From Bathymodiolus brooksi (taxonomy: Eukaryota; Mollusca; Bivalvia; Mytilida; Modiolidae): a DNA stretch of 64,000 nucleotides. The stretch spans positions 63,185,397 through 63,249,396 of the forward strand of contig OY804588.1 in assembly GCA_963680875.1 (NCBI GenBank), written 5' to 3'. Positions 22,030 through 31,499 of this stretch are shown one piece after another. The first letter of the stretch is position 1. Each line of letters begins with the position of its first letter. The position numbers and the translations under genes were made by a program. The notes below the pieces were generated by a model. That model had not been told where the DNA came from. It did no database searches and saw only the letters and a program-made list of their open reading frames with translations.

Positions 22030-22622
22030 ATTGTTGTCAAACCCCAACTCGGAAGTTTTTCAACTATATCATGGCAAGAACAAGTTAATTTTCAGTGAGA
22101 GGATGATGATGTCCGCTTTGTTCTAGACCAACACGCTTAGGTGGATTTTTATAGTGCTAGCTCACTGATGCAACAGTCCACGGATAGAAATGTCGCCCCA
22201 CTCGGACACATTATCCTGATTCCGAGCCAACCAGCCTTTGGTCTTTCTCCTTAATGCTGTGGAGAAGCAACAAATACCAATTTTATAGGGCCGTCTTGGC
22301 GGTGATCGTATGGTTGTTGGATTTACAACTACCTATGCAATCAGTGCCTATCGCCACTGATGTTTTGAGTTCGAATCTCGATCAGGGCGATGTGTACAAC
22401 ATTATGTGATAAAGTGTGTCAGTGACTTGTGACAGGTCGGTGGTTTTCTCCAGGTCCTCCTGTTTCTTCCACCAATAAAACTGACCACCGCGATATAACT
22501 GAAATATTGTTGAAAGTGGTGTTAAGCACCATCAAACAAACAAAACCAATTTTATAGTCCTTGGTATGACCCTATGATCTACCACTCTCGAGGTGAGAAA
22601 CTAACCATTACACCACTGATGC
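22030..22622 (-). mobile_element. SINE family 2, interrupted by a younger SINE
   Basis: The body lies to the left (to 22288), the tRNA-like head to the right (22558-22622). A family 1 SINE splits it at ACCAATTTTATAG. The intact partner is 56190-56500. Confidence 0.85.
22289..22544 (+). mobile_element. SINE family 1, nested, with 13-bp target duplication
   Basis: GGCCGTCTTGGCGGTGATCG through the B-box (GAGTTCGAATCTC) to GTGGTGTTAAGCACCATC. The target ACCAATTTTATAG is at 22276-22288 and again at 22545-22557. The paralogous site near 56396 has one copy and no SINE, so insertion followed the duplication. Confidence 0.93.
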
Positions 22623-23234
22623 GGTTTGGACCTGATTATGACAGTAGTGAACGTCAATATTACAGAAAAGTATGTGATAATGTGTATGAAGTGCTATCAA
22701 TGATCCTACTGTAGCTAAAGTTTAAACAGTGATGGTCAACAACTACCTTTAATTTCATCTCAAACAATGGATGGTGATTTACGCCATTTTCAACAATGTT
22801 TCAGTTATATCGTTCAAATTATTGAACAGAAAAAATACCACAACATGTTTATTACTAAAATAAATTTTATATTGGATGATATTCATGGTTAATCCATAAA
22901 AGTCATATTTTGTACAAGATAATATTGTAAAAGACAGACCAGTTTTTTTGGGGGAAAACGGAATTTTTTAAAAAATGTCTTCAGATCTAGGAATTTGTCT
23001 TATTTTTTTTGGCAAAAAATAGCGATTCTGTGATATTTGCATAATTTTTATTTGTTTTCAGTACTTTGGTTAATTTAAGTCATTTGAAGTACTATGTTGA
23101 AGTGTTATATCATATGATTGAATGGGGGGAGGGGGCGAGAATATTTTATTTCTTACAATTTGAAGATGACAGATGTTATGTACATCTTTGTACTTTTATT
23201 TCCTTGACAAGATAAAGTGGAAATACTCGATAAA

Positions 23235-23390
23235 TGTTTTGTCCTCTTTCTCCTTAATGCTATGTATTTAGCGGAGTTACTACAAATACCAGTTTTATAG
23301 TCCTTTATTTGACCCGCCCGGAACTCGAACCCACGGTCTACCACACTTGAGGCGAGCACGCTAACCATTACACCACCGGTGCGGTTAATT
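23235..23390 (-). mobile_element. SINE family 2 head (tRNA-like)
   Basis: On the minus strand ACCGGTGGTGTAATGGTTAG, GCGTGCTCGCCTCAAG and the B-box GGGTTCGAGTTCC look like a tRNA body. It is followed by AAAGGACTATAAAACTGGTA. The partner is 57535-57690. Confidence 0.75.
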
Positions 23391-23954
23391 AGTTTTTCGT
23401 AGTGCTTCTCATATTAAAACAAAACATGTTTTTCCCGTACCTAAAATTTCACTGAACAAATCCAATTTTACTGACAACTGTACATGTAGGATTAAATGCA
23501 TTTTGATAAGAGTTTATTTGTCTGTAAACTTCCGATGCACTCTCAAACTGAACAATAAAAAGTCGGAAGCCTGTTGGTATTGTATATGCAGTTTAAACCA
23601 GTTCTTCTGTTATACTGAGTCAGGGACGGCCTTAAGCCAATTGGCTCAATTGCTCCCAATTGGGCCCCACGCTGGAGTTATCTACTCTTGCCTGTGTACA
23701 CACAACAACACACGGCAGGTTTTACAGAAAACAATTAATTGAGCCTCGCATATCCTAAGGCTGGCCCTGCTGACAATGATATTAAACCGTTTGTTATATC
23801 AGTTTCATGTTTCACAGTCAAACTGCAATTCCAAAATTGATTCAAATCGTATGGTCAGGGATGTCAGTTTCTAATATCCTGTCCAGAAATGGAAGTCAAC
23901 TTTCAGAATTGAATTAAACAATTGACAACAATAGGCTATTTCCGAAGTAAAAAA

Positions 23955-24215
23955 GGGCCATCGTGGTCGTGATTGTATGGTAGTTGATTTACAACTACCT
24001 GTGTAATCAGTGCCTATCACTACTAAAGTAGTAAGTTCCAATCTGCTCATGGCAAGTTGTACTCGTGATCAATACAGCTTGATGTGATAAAGTTTTTCAG
24101 TGACTTACAGCAGGTTGGTGGTTTTTTCCGGGTACTCCAGTTTACTTCACCAATAAAACTGACCGCCATATATAACTGAAGTATTGTGAAGGTGGCGTTA
24201 AGCACTGTAACCCTA
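23955..24215 (+). mobile_element. SINE family 1
   Basis: Head CATCGTGGTCGTGATTGTAT, body and tail complete. The partner is 58265-58530. Confidence 0.85.
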
Positions 24216-24435
24216 ATAATATGCAATCAGTGCCTATCACCACTAACATTGTGAGTTTGAATCCCACTCAGGCGAGGTGTGTTCGATACAACATTAGTTG
24301 ATGAAGTTTGTCAGTGACTTGCGGCAGGTCAATGGTTTTCTCCAGGTACTCCGAATTCCTCCACTAATAAAACTGACCGCCACAATATAACTGAAATATT
24401 ATTGAATATGGCATTAAGCACCATAAACTTAACCC
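24216..24435 (+). mobile_element. SINE family 1, head-truncated, tandem to the previous
   Basis: Starts at ATGCAATCAGTGCCTATCAC directly after the preceding copy. The partner is 58531-58745, so the head-to-tail pair predates the duplication. Confidence 0.8.
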
Positions 24436-24679
24436 TAAATGTATGTATTAAGGTATTTATACAACTTCAGTTATTAAATGGAGTATTTAAATTGATCACA
24501 CCCCATTTCATTGAGACGTCCTTCAAGTTCTTTGTGTAAAATACATTTAACTGAAGTTGGAACAAAATGAGGATTGTCATAGTATGGATTTTTTAAAAGA
24601 AAACAAAATCATAATAACAAAACTTTATTATCTTTTTGTAAGAAAAACCCCAGTAAAATAGAAAGCTGTGAATATAAGG

Positions 24680-25507
24680 GTAATAACAAAATTACCGAAC
24701 TCCGAACAATCTTATAAAGGGAAAGTCAAAACTCATAATTATATAAACAGACAAAATTAGTCAACAACCGGAAAACTGAAAACTGTAATGACCCTGACTT
24801 GGTACAGGCATTTCTAAAGAAATGGTGGGTTGAATCAGATTTTAAAGCACCAAACCTCCCGCTCTCATTACGGTTCAAAGGCTCCAGCTGTCACTATAAC
24901 AGTATTTAAATACAGGAACAAAATAGGTAAAATAGTTGTCAAAACAGTACCATATTCAGTGAATGTAAATGTCAAAAACACTTTTACGTCACACATTGAT
25001 AAACAAATATTTTTGACATTTTTCTTGACTTCTTTATCTTTATACATTTTCACTATATGAAAATGCATCGCTTATAATCGTTTCTGCAGAGACGGAATAT
25101 ATTTCGACAAGATCTTGGTATCGGAATATAAACTTTCTAAGAGATCGAATAAGGCGAATCTTTTAATAGCCCTGGTCCAGTAGCCTGTTTCTCAGATGAA
25201 GATGATGTTTCAGGAAATCAGAATAATGCTACTGGCCCTTGCATAGCGAATCAATTGTGAGATGTAAACACCATATGCAGGAGAAGCTGGCACATGTTTG
25301 GAAAATTTATGATTTTAAAATTGAAGTCGTCCCGTTTATCATAAATTTTAGTACTGAGTTGACCACTGTGGTCAAATTCGAGGTATAGGTCTAAAAATGA
25401 TGCGGACGAAGCGGTATCTGTCGTCTCTTTAACTTCCAGCTCTGGAGGATATATCAATGGAAGAAATTCTGGAAATCTAGAATTATTGATAGATAAAACG
25501 TCATCAA
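24680..25507 (-). mobile_element. Retroelement fragment present only in copy A
   Basis: The right part (25060-25507) reads on the minus strand LLPLIYPPELEVKETTDTAS, FLDLYLEFDHSG, YDKRDDFNFKIINFPN and, after a break, IRYARAS. This text is typical of a reverse-transcriptase-bearing element family common in bivalves. The left part holds its 3' end (CCTGTACCAAGTCAGGGTCA, GACTTTCCCTTTATAAG). Copy B reads straight through (near 58955), so this is an insertion in A or a loss in B. The family may be Penelope-like; this is not certain. Confidence 0.65.
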
Positions 25508-25704
25508 TAATACAGTAAAAATATATGTACCACCAACTTAAAACAATAAATCTGGTAAAAAGTTTAAAAATATGAATTCATTTAATATTAATATTAATAT
25601 TCTTATGAAATCAAGAAATTGACATTATCAAAAATTACTTTTAGAGAAATTGGTTATTTTAAAATTGAAATAACAAAGATATGAAAGACAAAGATGAAGA
25701 GGAG

Positions 25705-25962
25705 GGCCCAGGTGGCCCAACGAGTTAGGTAGTTGGATTACCTAACAACTCATACAAGCCTATCTCCAATACGGCGTGGTATTGCACCCGGCTTTGTAAA
25801 TTACAAAAAGGGAGCACTCGACTCGCAACCGCAAGTGATACAGTTTACCAGTTGCTTGCCCATGGTCGGTGGTTCTCTCCGGGTACTCCTGCTTCTTCCA
25901 ACACTAAAACTGGTCGCCATGATATAGCTGAAACATTGCTGAAAGTGGCGTTAAGCACAAAA
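25705..25962 (+). mobile_element. SINE family 3 (different head, same tail)
   Basis: The head GGCCCAGGTGGCCCAACGAG with GTTAGGTAGTTGGATTACC differs from families 1 and 2. The second half (GGTCGGTGGTTCTCTCCGGG, CATGATATAGCTGAAACATT, GTGGCGTTAAGCAC) is the common SINE tail, followed by an A-rich end. Confidence 0.7.
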
Positions 25963-26094
25963 AAACAAAAAAAAAACAAACAAAGATGAAGAATTTACCA
26001 AATGATGTATGCTAAGCCTACTGAAATCAAAAAAATTACATCCGATTGTCAAAACAACTGCAGTCATTTGGTCAAACCAGTTAAAACAATAGTG

Positions 26095-26325
26095 TATGCA
26101 GGTTTATGGTGTTTAACACCACTTTCAACAATATTTCAGCTATATCATGGCGGTTATTTTTGGAGGAAACCTTTCGCAAGTCACTGACAAACATTATCAC
26201 ATAATGTTGTATCAAAAACACCTCGCTATGAACGGGATTCGAACTCACAGCTTTAGTTGTGATAGGCCCTGACTGCGCAGGTAGTTGTAAATACAACTAC
26301 CATACAATCACGACCACAATGGCCG
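26095..26325 (-). mobile_element. SINE family 1
   Basis: Minus-strand copy with head GTGGTCGTGATTGTATGGTA, B-box GAGTTCGAATCCC and complete tail. It lies in the block absent from copy B. Confidence 0.85.
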
Positions 26326-26492
26326 CCGCAGTAAAACCAGTTAGAACAATAGTGTAAAAGTGAATCATATTGATATGGTTTGAACACAAAAACTTGAATA
26401 CAAAATTTGAACACGTTAAAAACAACCCGAGTATTTTGAAATGTCTAAAAGGAAAAATGTTCAAATGTAATGAATGGTCAATATATAAAAGA

Positions 26493-26710
26493 GGAGGCCG
26501 TCGTGGCCGTGATCGTATGGTAGTTTGATTTACAACTACCTATGCAATCAGTTCCTATCACCACTGATGTGAGTTCGAATCTCGATCAGGGCGAGGTGTA
26601 TAACATTATGTGATCAAGTTTGTCAGTGACTTGCGACAGGTTGGTGGTTTTCTGTGGGTCCTCCGGTTTCCTCCACCAATAAAACTGACCGCCACGATAT
26701 ATAGCTGAGT
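26493..26710 (+). mobile_element. SINE family 1, tail-truncated
   Basis: Head GGCCGTCGTGGCCGTGATCG. The tail breaks off at GATATATAGCTGAG. Confidence 0.8.
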
Positions 26711-27270
26711 GTGACCGACTGTCCTCGTGCTGTCTTGTTGTCTAAATAAATGACGATGGGCCTGTATGAGTGCGACCGGCTGTCATTAGTGACATTTTGC
26801 ATAATGATGATTGGCTTGTATGAGTTCGGCCATATTTCCTTTGGGCTGACCTTTCCAATGACAATGGACCTGCATGCAGCCGACATGGACCCTTTAGAGA
26901 AGATAGAGAAAAGGAAATGGATATTTCCAGACAGTGACAGTGGTACCAAAACTTGCCGACCCGAACCCTTAGCAGGGAATAGAGTAAAGAGAACGGATAT
27001 TGTCGTATGTTTACAGTGTTACCAACACTTGTAGACATGGACCCTTAACAGAAGATAAAGAAAATGGATGGTTTAAAGTCGGCATCCGCAGCACATTGTC
27101 TTGCTAGAGATTGTCACAAATATCGGTAAGTAATTATCAATTTGTTGAACCTGTATTCTATAAGTGCGACATGCTATCCTCAGGCTGTCATGTTGTCTAA
27201 TGGCGAAGGACCTGTATGAGTGCGACCTTCTGTCCATAGGCTGACATTTAATGGTGACTGGCCTGTAGTG
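26711..27270. repeat. Irregular low-copy repeat
   Basis: CCTGTATGAGTGCGACC and close variants recur near 26760, 26815, 26870, 27150 and 27215, with GGCTGTC/GGCTGAC words. Spacing is 55-70 bp locally. Open frames on both strands are short and unlike any family I know. Confidence 0.5.
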
Positions 27271-27649
27271 ATTTTTGCTTGGAAACAGGTATATAGGAGA
27301 ACGCACCAACCAATTATTTATTAGTTGAGAGAGTTTATTTTGATTGCATTGGAGGAAAATATGCTAAAATTGTATGGTGCCTGAGAATCATCTAGTGCTA
27401 AAACTTTAATGTTTTGATACATAATCATTCTGTGCCAAAGATCGTTGTGCAGGGCATAAAAAGAAGCTTGTAAGGCGGAACAAGACTGCTTTTGAGGACC
27501 CGGAGACAGCCTGGACTTCTCTCAAAATTGGGGATTTGAGATTCAATAAAACGACTGGTTAATTTCCAGATATGCATTATTTCCTGTGCAGCAGAATTGT
27601 ATTGCAAGGAAACCATCTTGGATTGAGTGAGAGTGATTATGTTTTACCG

Positions 27650-27905
27650 CCAAATGAGCAATTGTTCAGGTATATCATGGCAATAACAAGCTACATTCGA
27701 TGAAATCATGACGATGTCCACTTTGTACTAGTCCAACAGGGTTAGTTGTATTTTTATTGTACTAGTTCACTGAAGCAACAGTCACCCCTCTCAGACATAT
27801 TTGTTTGCTTTCGAGCCAACCAATGTTATAGTATATTCTACCTGATCGGGGCTGAAACCCATTGAGTTACCAAACCCAATGCGAGTATGCAAGCTATTAC
27901 AGCAG
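27650..27905 (-). mobile_element. SINE family 2, degenerate
   Basis: Contains AACAAGCTACATTCGATG, GTCCACTTTGTACTAGTCC and a decayed tRNA-like head. The partner is 59310-59600. Confidence 0.6.
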
Positions 27906-27935
27906 ATATATTTAAACAGCACCGACCATCTTAAA

Positions 27936-28190
27936 TTAACTTATATAGCAACCAAAAATATTTAGATAAATGCTATCACATGTACGAAGAGTTAGAAGAT
28001 ACCAAAGGGGTAATCAAAGTCCGTAAATCGACGAAGGACAGACAACACAATGGCCAAAATATATTAACTTATATAGCAACCAAAATATTTAGATAAATGC
28101 TATCACATGTAAGAAGAGTTTGAAGATACCAAAGGGGTAATCAGAGTCCGTAAATTGACGAAGGACAGACAACGCAATGGGTAAAAGAAA
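27936..28190. repeat. Tandem repeat, about 128-bp unit, 2 copies
   Basis: Units start TTAACTTATATAGCAACC at 27936 and 28064. Copy B has three full units plus degenerate ones (59850-60395). Confidence 0.9.
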
Positions 28191-28384
28191 AAAGGACAAA
28201 AGAACAAACAACTATCTACAAAGCACCACACCGAAAACTAAAGATCGAGTTACATCAACTCCACTAAAATCGGAGGTGAACGCAGGTTCTTAGGGTGAGT
28301 GAGCAGTTCCTGCTCCACTAGCGACACCCGTCGTGTTATAAATGCTATGATAAGTAACTGTTTCAGTTGTCATTGTCCAGTTAA

Positions 28385-28580
28385 TATTGGTGGTTAGATT
28401 TACATCTGCCGATATATTAACTGTATACTATCTCTAATGTGTTCGAGGGCGATGCCTACCTGTGGTGGGATGGGCTAGATTAAATTGTATATAAGTTTGT
28501 CAGTTATTTCCGACACCAACAAAGCTTACCTCCACAATCTATATGCAATATTGTTGAAAGTGGCGTTAAAAACATCATAA
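28385..28580 (+). mobile_element. SINE family 1, old and degenerate
   Basis: GGTGGTTAGATTTACATC, a weakened body and the tail TGCAATATTGTTGAAAGTGG. The partner is 60597-60785. Confidence 0.55.
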
Positions 28581-28749
28581 AACCCACCCTACAACATCAT
28601 TTACATACTCATTTGCAGTCATTAATAAAGCTGAAATACTGATCACTGATGCTAAGCATCAATCAATTAATCAATCAAGCTTCATTAGATTGTGCTATAT
28701 TACATGAACATTTATAAAATACAAAAAAGATCCTGCTTCATAATATGCA

Positions 28750-28755
28750 TTTATT
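28750..28755 (-). terminator. Polyadenylation signal AATAAA, gene A
   Basis: AATAAA on the minus strand about 20 bases past the stop codon. It is kept in copy B at 60952-60957. Confidence 0.6.
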
Positions 28756-28772
28756 TGTTAATAGTCAATATT

Positions 28773-29020
28773 CTATTCTCTTCGAACCATCATTGTTGTT
28801 CTTTTCAAGGAGTAATAAGAGCCTTTCCAGTGCAACCAGTTGACCCCATTGGCATGCGACTTATGTTTTCCTTTCAGGTACAGGCCATTCAAGTTTGCAT
28901 TGTGACATTTACCATACCACCAACCACCTTTATACTTCTGTGCACAACTTCTACTCCATGCGTCAACGTCTTTATCTTTTGCTGAAAATTGTCGTCCATT
29001 ATGAACCGCCATTGAATCTC
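28773..29020 (-). CDS. Fibrinogen-related gene A, last exon (C-terminal FBG subdomain)
   Basis: Acceptor (TATATTTTCAG) in phase 1, 81 codons and a stop. The exon encodes the ligand-binding end of a fibrinogen C-terminal globe: DKDVD in the calcium-loop position, the Cys pair in [16 protein letters not shown], the hallmark NLNGLYLKG, and [17 protein letters not shown] at the end. Such secreted lectins bind carbohydrate or acetyl groups on microbes and are immune effectors in molluscs. The framework residues are intact, but about 22 of 81 residues differ from gene B, while the adjoining intron is nearly identical. The upstream frameshift in exon 31384-31479 means a normal transcript would probably stop before this exon is read in frame. 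Confidence 0.93.
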
Positions 29021-29255
29021 CTGAAAATATAATAACGCAACATGCTTTATTGTATTGTTTCTCTTTTGTGATTGGAATTAAGCATTGTGTATTGGATGAG
29101 AGGGGTTTTAGAGATGGGTGTTTCAGCTGTTTCAACATCGTATGATAGTTGGATTCACAACTGTTTCTTGTTGGTCGATTTAAAGAAATCTTCTCCTCTC
29201 AAACCGCTTAGCCAAATGAACCGAAACTTGGTAGGAAGCATATATTTGTCATCTA

Positions 29256-29650
29256 AGTAAGTAAGTAAGAAAGTAAGTAAGTAAATTTTGTTTAAAGTCG
29301 GCACATATATACATATAGCAAATAACATGACCTACATGAAGCTCTTAAAACCGAATATAACACATATACAAGCAAACATACCATTTTTATATACAGGCAA
29401 GTATCTATATGAGCATATACATATACAAGCAAACAAGTATCTATATGAGTATATAACAAGCAAGTAAGAGCACATAAAAAGCAAATAAGAGCACATACAA
29501 ATTAAAGATTGATCATTACATCCCGATTGGACAAAAACATGGTCGACATGGACAATTATTTTTTTCTGATTCGCTGAAATTTAAAACATCTTTCCATCTG
29601 AATCTAGGAGGCACAATGAATTGCTTTTTTGTAGGAATGATGAATGGTAT
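29256..29650 (-). mobile_element. LINE 3' end fragment in FReD intron
   Basis: A run of AAGTAAGTAAGTAAG, then AAAGTCGGCACATATATAC and GAAGCTCTTAAAACCGAAT, resembles the 3' UTR and tail of the LINE at 5662. It lies between exons 3 and 4 of gene A, with a partner at 61458-61805. Confidence 0.65.
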
Positions 29651-29883
29651 ATCCTGTGCAAATTTCCTGCATTACCCATCAATATAAAGTAATAAGTTCA
29701 TGCTTCATTATCCTGATGTCCACCTAACATGCATTACCTTGACATCCACCGACATTTTAAAACCTTACCTCGATTACCTTGATATCACCTTCAACTTCAA
29801 AGCCTTCATAATCGTGATACCCATCCCCAATATTAAGCCCAACCTGCATTACTCTGATATACATCTAAAGTTATAAGCCTCAC

Positions 29884-30048
29884 CTGCATCACCCTGATAT
29901 CCACCAATTGTCAACTTGTATACTGACTTTTCATCGCCCACTGCAAACTGTTTATATTTAGCATACTTCTCGTTATTGTCAAAATCCTCCATGTTAATAC
30001 GTAGACTATATTTTCCTTGTGCTGTGAGCTGGTGTAAGTATTCATTAC
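29884..30048 (-). CDS. Fibrinogen-related gene A, FBG exon 3
   Basis: Acceptor (CTTATTTTTAG) and donor (GCAG/GTGAGG) give 165 bp, phase 1 in and out. The text is NEYLHQLTAQGKYSLRINME, DFDNNEKYAKYKQFAVGDE and YKLTIGGYQGDAG. This matches the middle of the fibrinogen globe (LGN..I..LT..G.Y.LR...ED, Y..F.VGDE...Y.L..GGY.GDAG). The frame is fully open here and the length equals that of the B copy (62013-62177). About 11 of 165 bases differ from B. The exon would be reached out of frame because of the 1-bp loss in the previous exon. Confidence 0.93.
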
Positions 30049-30789
30049 CTAAAAATAAGACATTCATGAGATCCCCAGAAATGTTTTTTTTTTACATAAT
30101 TGATGTCAATAAAGCTTAAGTATTAGTTCAACCTTGATTGACACTTTGCATCAGATAGGTTTAATACTAATTTATAATAATGAGTGTTATTTAAAACCTT
30201 ACATTAGACGTGTTGTTTACTTTATTCTAATATGACGTTCTTCATTGGCTGTTTAAACAATGCCGTGATAAAACTCTCCATATATTTTAATTAGCACGTG
30301 CGTATTGTCGGACAAATGATGTAAGTCATTTCTAAGGGATTTGATGTATTTATACAGGATTATTGTTCGTACAAACAATACAATGTTCCATTTGCTTTTT
30401 TACACCTTCATTTTTTTCGGAAAGAATACTAAAGATGACCATCTATCGACTTTGGTTTTTGTTAATTGTCGTGTTCCGATGACGTAATTTCCAAGGCACG
30501 TAGCTGACATTGACACATACTGGTTACTGATTTATTTTATGATTTTGTTAGCATTTTACTTGTTTAAGTTGCTAAAAACAAAATGTCATGAAATTGGAAA
30601 ATGTCTGTACCTTAATTTCAACAAAGAAAAACACATGTAAACATAAAGGTTAGTGGATTTTGTTATGACATGCACTTCCATTTACTGACACAATGTACTT
30701 CCACTTCAAAAATGAAGTTTGATTTTCTTTTATTACAATAGAAATAATTCAGGGAAGCCAAGGTTTTAAAACGTTTTAACATGGGTAAC
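30049..30789. other. Gene A intron (FBG exons 2-3), left part
   Basis: Intronic sequence close to 62178-62945 in B. No further element is seen until the LTR mini-element. Confidence 0.7.
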
Positions 30790-30981
30790 TGTAACAGTAG
30801 AGCATGTTTTACCTCTGAAAAATACAATGTCCCCTCTGGGATTCCATCCCGGGACCTCTCGCATTGTAAGCCACCTCGCTACCAACTTAGCTAAAGGAGA
30901 ACTCCTCTAACGCAGTTAGTTAAGGTGATTATGACCCTACTACGGTTCCTATAACCTTCGGTCGGGGAGCGTTCCGTTACA
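30790..30981 (-). repeat. 3' LTR of the mini-element
   Basis: 192 bp. The tRNA-like section is partly decayed: the A-box reads GCTAAGTTGGTAGCGAGG and the B-box region GGGATGGAATCCC. Confidence 0.88.
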
Positions 30982-31093
30982 CTCTCCCCACATCAAGAGT
31001 CATCATACCTTGATGACGATATCTCAAATACCAACGTTTACCCCGACCAGTTTTCCTGTTCTAACCATCGTGGGTTATTTAATTGGACGCCAA

Positions 31094-31286
31094 TGTAACA
31101 GTAGAGCATGTTTTACCTCCGAACAATGCAATGTCCCCGCTGGGAATCGATCCCGGGACCTCTCGCATTGTAAGCCAGTGCTCTACCAACTGAGCTCAAG
31201 GAGATCTCCACTAACGCAGTTAGCAGAGGTGGTTATGAACCTACTACGGTTACTATAACCCTGGGTCGGGGAGCGTTCCCGTTACA
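31094..31286 (-). repeat. 5' LTR of the mini-element, with pol III-type boxes
   Basis: 193 bp. On the minus strand GCTCAGTTGGTAGAGC (31180-31195) forms a perfect tRNA D-arm and fits the A-box. GGGATCGATTCCC (31142-31154) fits the B-box and T-arm. An anticodon-arm-like stem (CTGGC/GCGAG, one mismatch) lies between them. The acceptor stem is poor. This suggests the LTR is, or was, driven by an internal RNA polymerase III promoter. Confidence 0.85.
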
Positions 31287-31383
31287 GTAACGTTATTTTC
31301 GTTGCATTTTATCGAAAATAATGCTACCCATGTTAATGGAAAATGCAAACATTTTTACATAATCGTACCATTTAGATACGTAC

Positions 31384-31479
31384 CTAACCAAAACTCTTTC
31401 TCTGTGTTTCCAAATCCGCGTCTGTAGGTTCCCATTTGCGATAAAAGTCAACTGTTCCATCCATTCGTCGTTGGAATAC
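31384..31479 (-). pseudogene. Fibrinogen-related gene A, FBG exon 2 with 1-bp loss and stop
   Basis: Splice sites are kept (acceptor CATTGCAG, donor GTACGT), but the exon is 96 bp where the B copy (63066-63162) is 97. The text starts normally ([17 protein letters not shown]), matching the fibrinogen motif QRR.DG.VDF.R.W. It then shifts, losing the expected [15 protein letters not shown], and meets TAG at the exon end. The change GAGACGTAC to GAACCTAC is a substitution plus a deletion, not a homopolymer slip, so a sequencing error is less likely. A truncated product would lack most of the globe. Confidence 0.88.
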
Positions 31480-31499
31480 CTGCAATGTGATCAAGTGTA

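Larger units (their letters stand above)
30790..31286 (-). mobile_element. Complete LTR mini-element (TRIM-like) with tRNA-like LTRs
   Basis: Two direct repeats of 192 and 193 bp start TGTAACAG and end CGTTACA (TG...CA on either strand). They flank only 112 bp and are bounded by a 5-bp direct repeat GTAAC (30785-30789 and 31287-31291). Read on the minus strand, the internal part starts TTGGCGTCC (PBS-like; TGGCGTCC would pair with a tRNA-Asn-type 3' end) and ends GTGGGGAGAG (polypurine tract) directly before the 3' LTR. No gag or pol is present, so mobility would need proteins from another element. Copy B has the uninserted site (GGGTAACATTATT, about 62940). The LTRs differ by roughly 13 % by eye. 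Confidence 0.9.

Noticed and set aside
23330..23385. tRNA gene on the minus strand
   Set aside because: It is the tRNA-like head of a SINE. The body continues past the tRNA 3' end, acceptor pairing is poor, and a paralogous copy lies in segment B.
28692..28985. Plus-strand 97-residue frame, repeated at 60894-61187
   Set aside because: It is the shadow of the last fibrinogen exon on the opposite strand, and is kept in both copies for that reason.
31142..31205. Functional tRNA gene in the LTR
   Set aside because: D and T arms are good but acceptor pairing is poor and the sequence repeats in both LTRs. It is better read as a promoter-type remnant.
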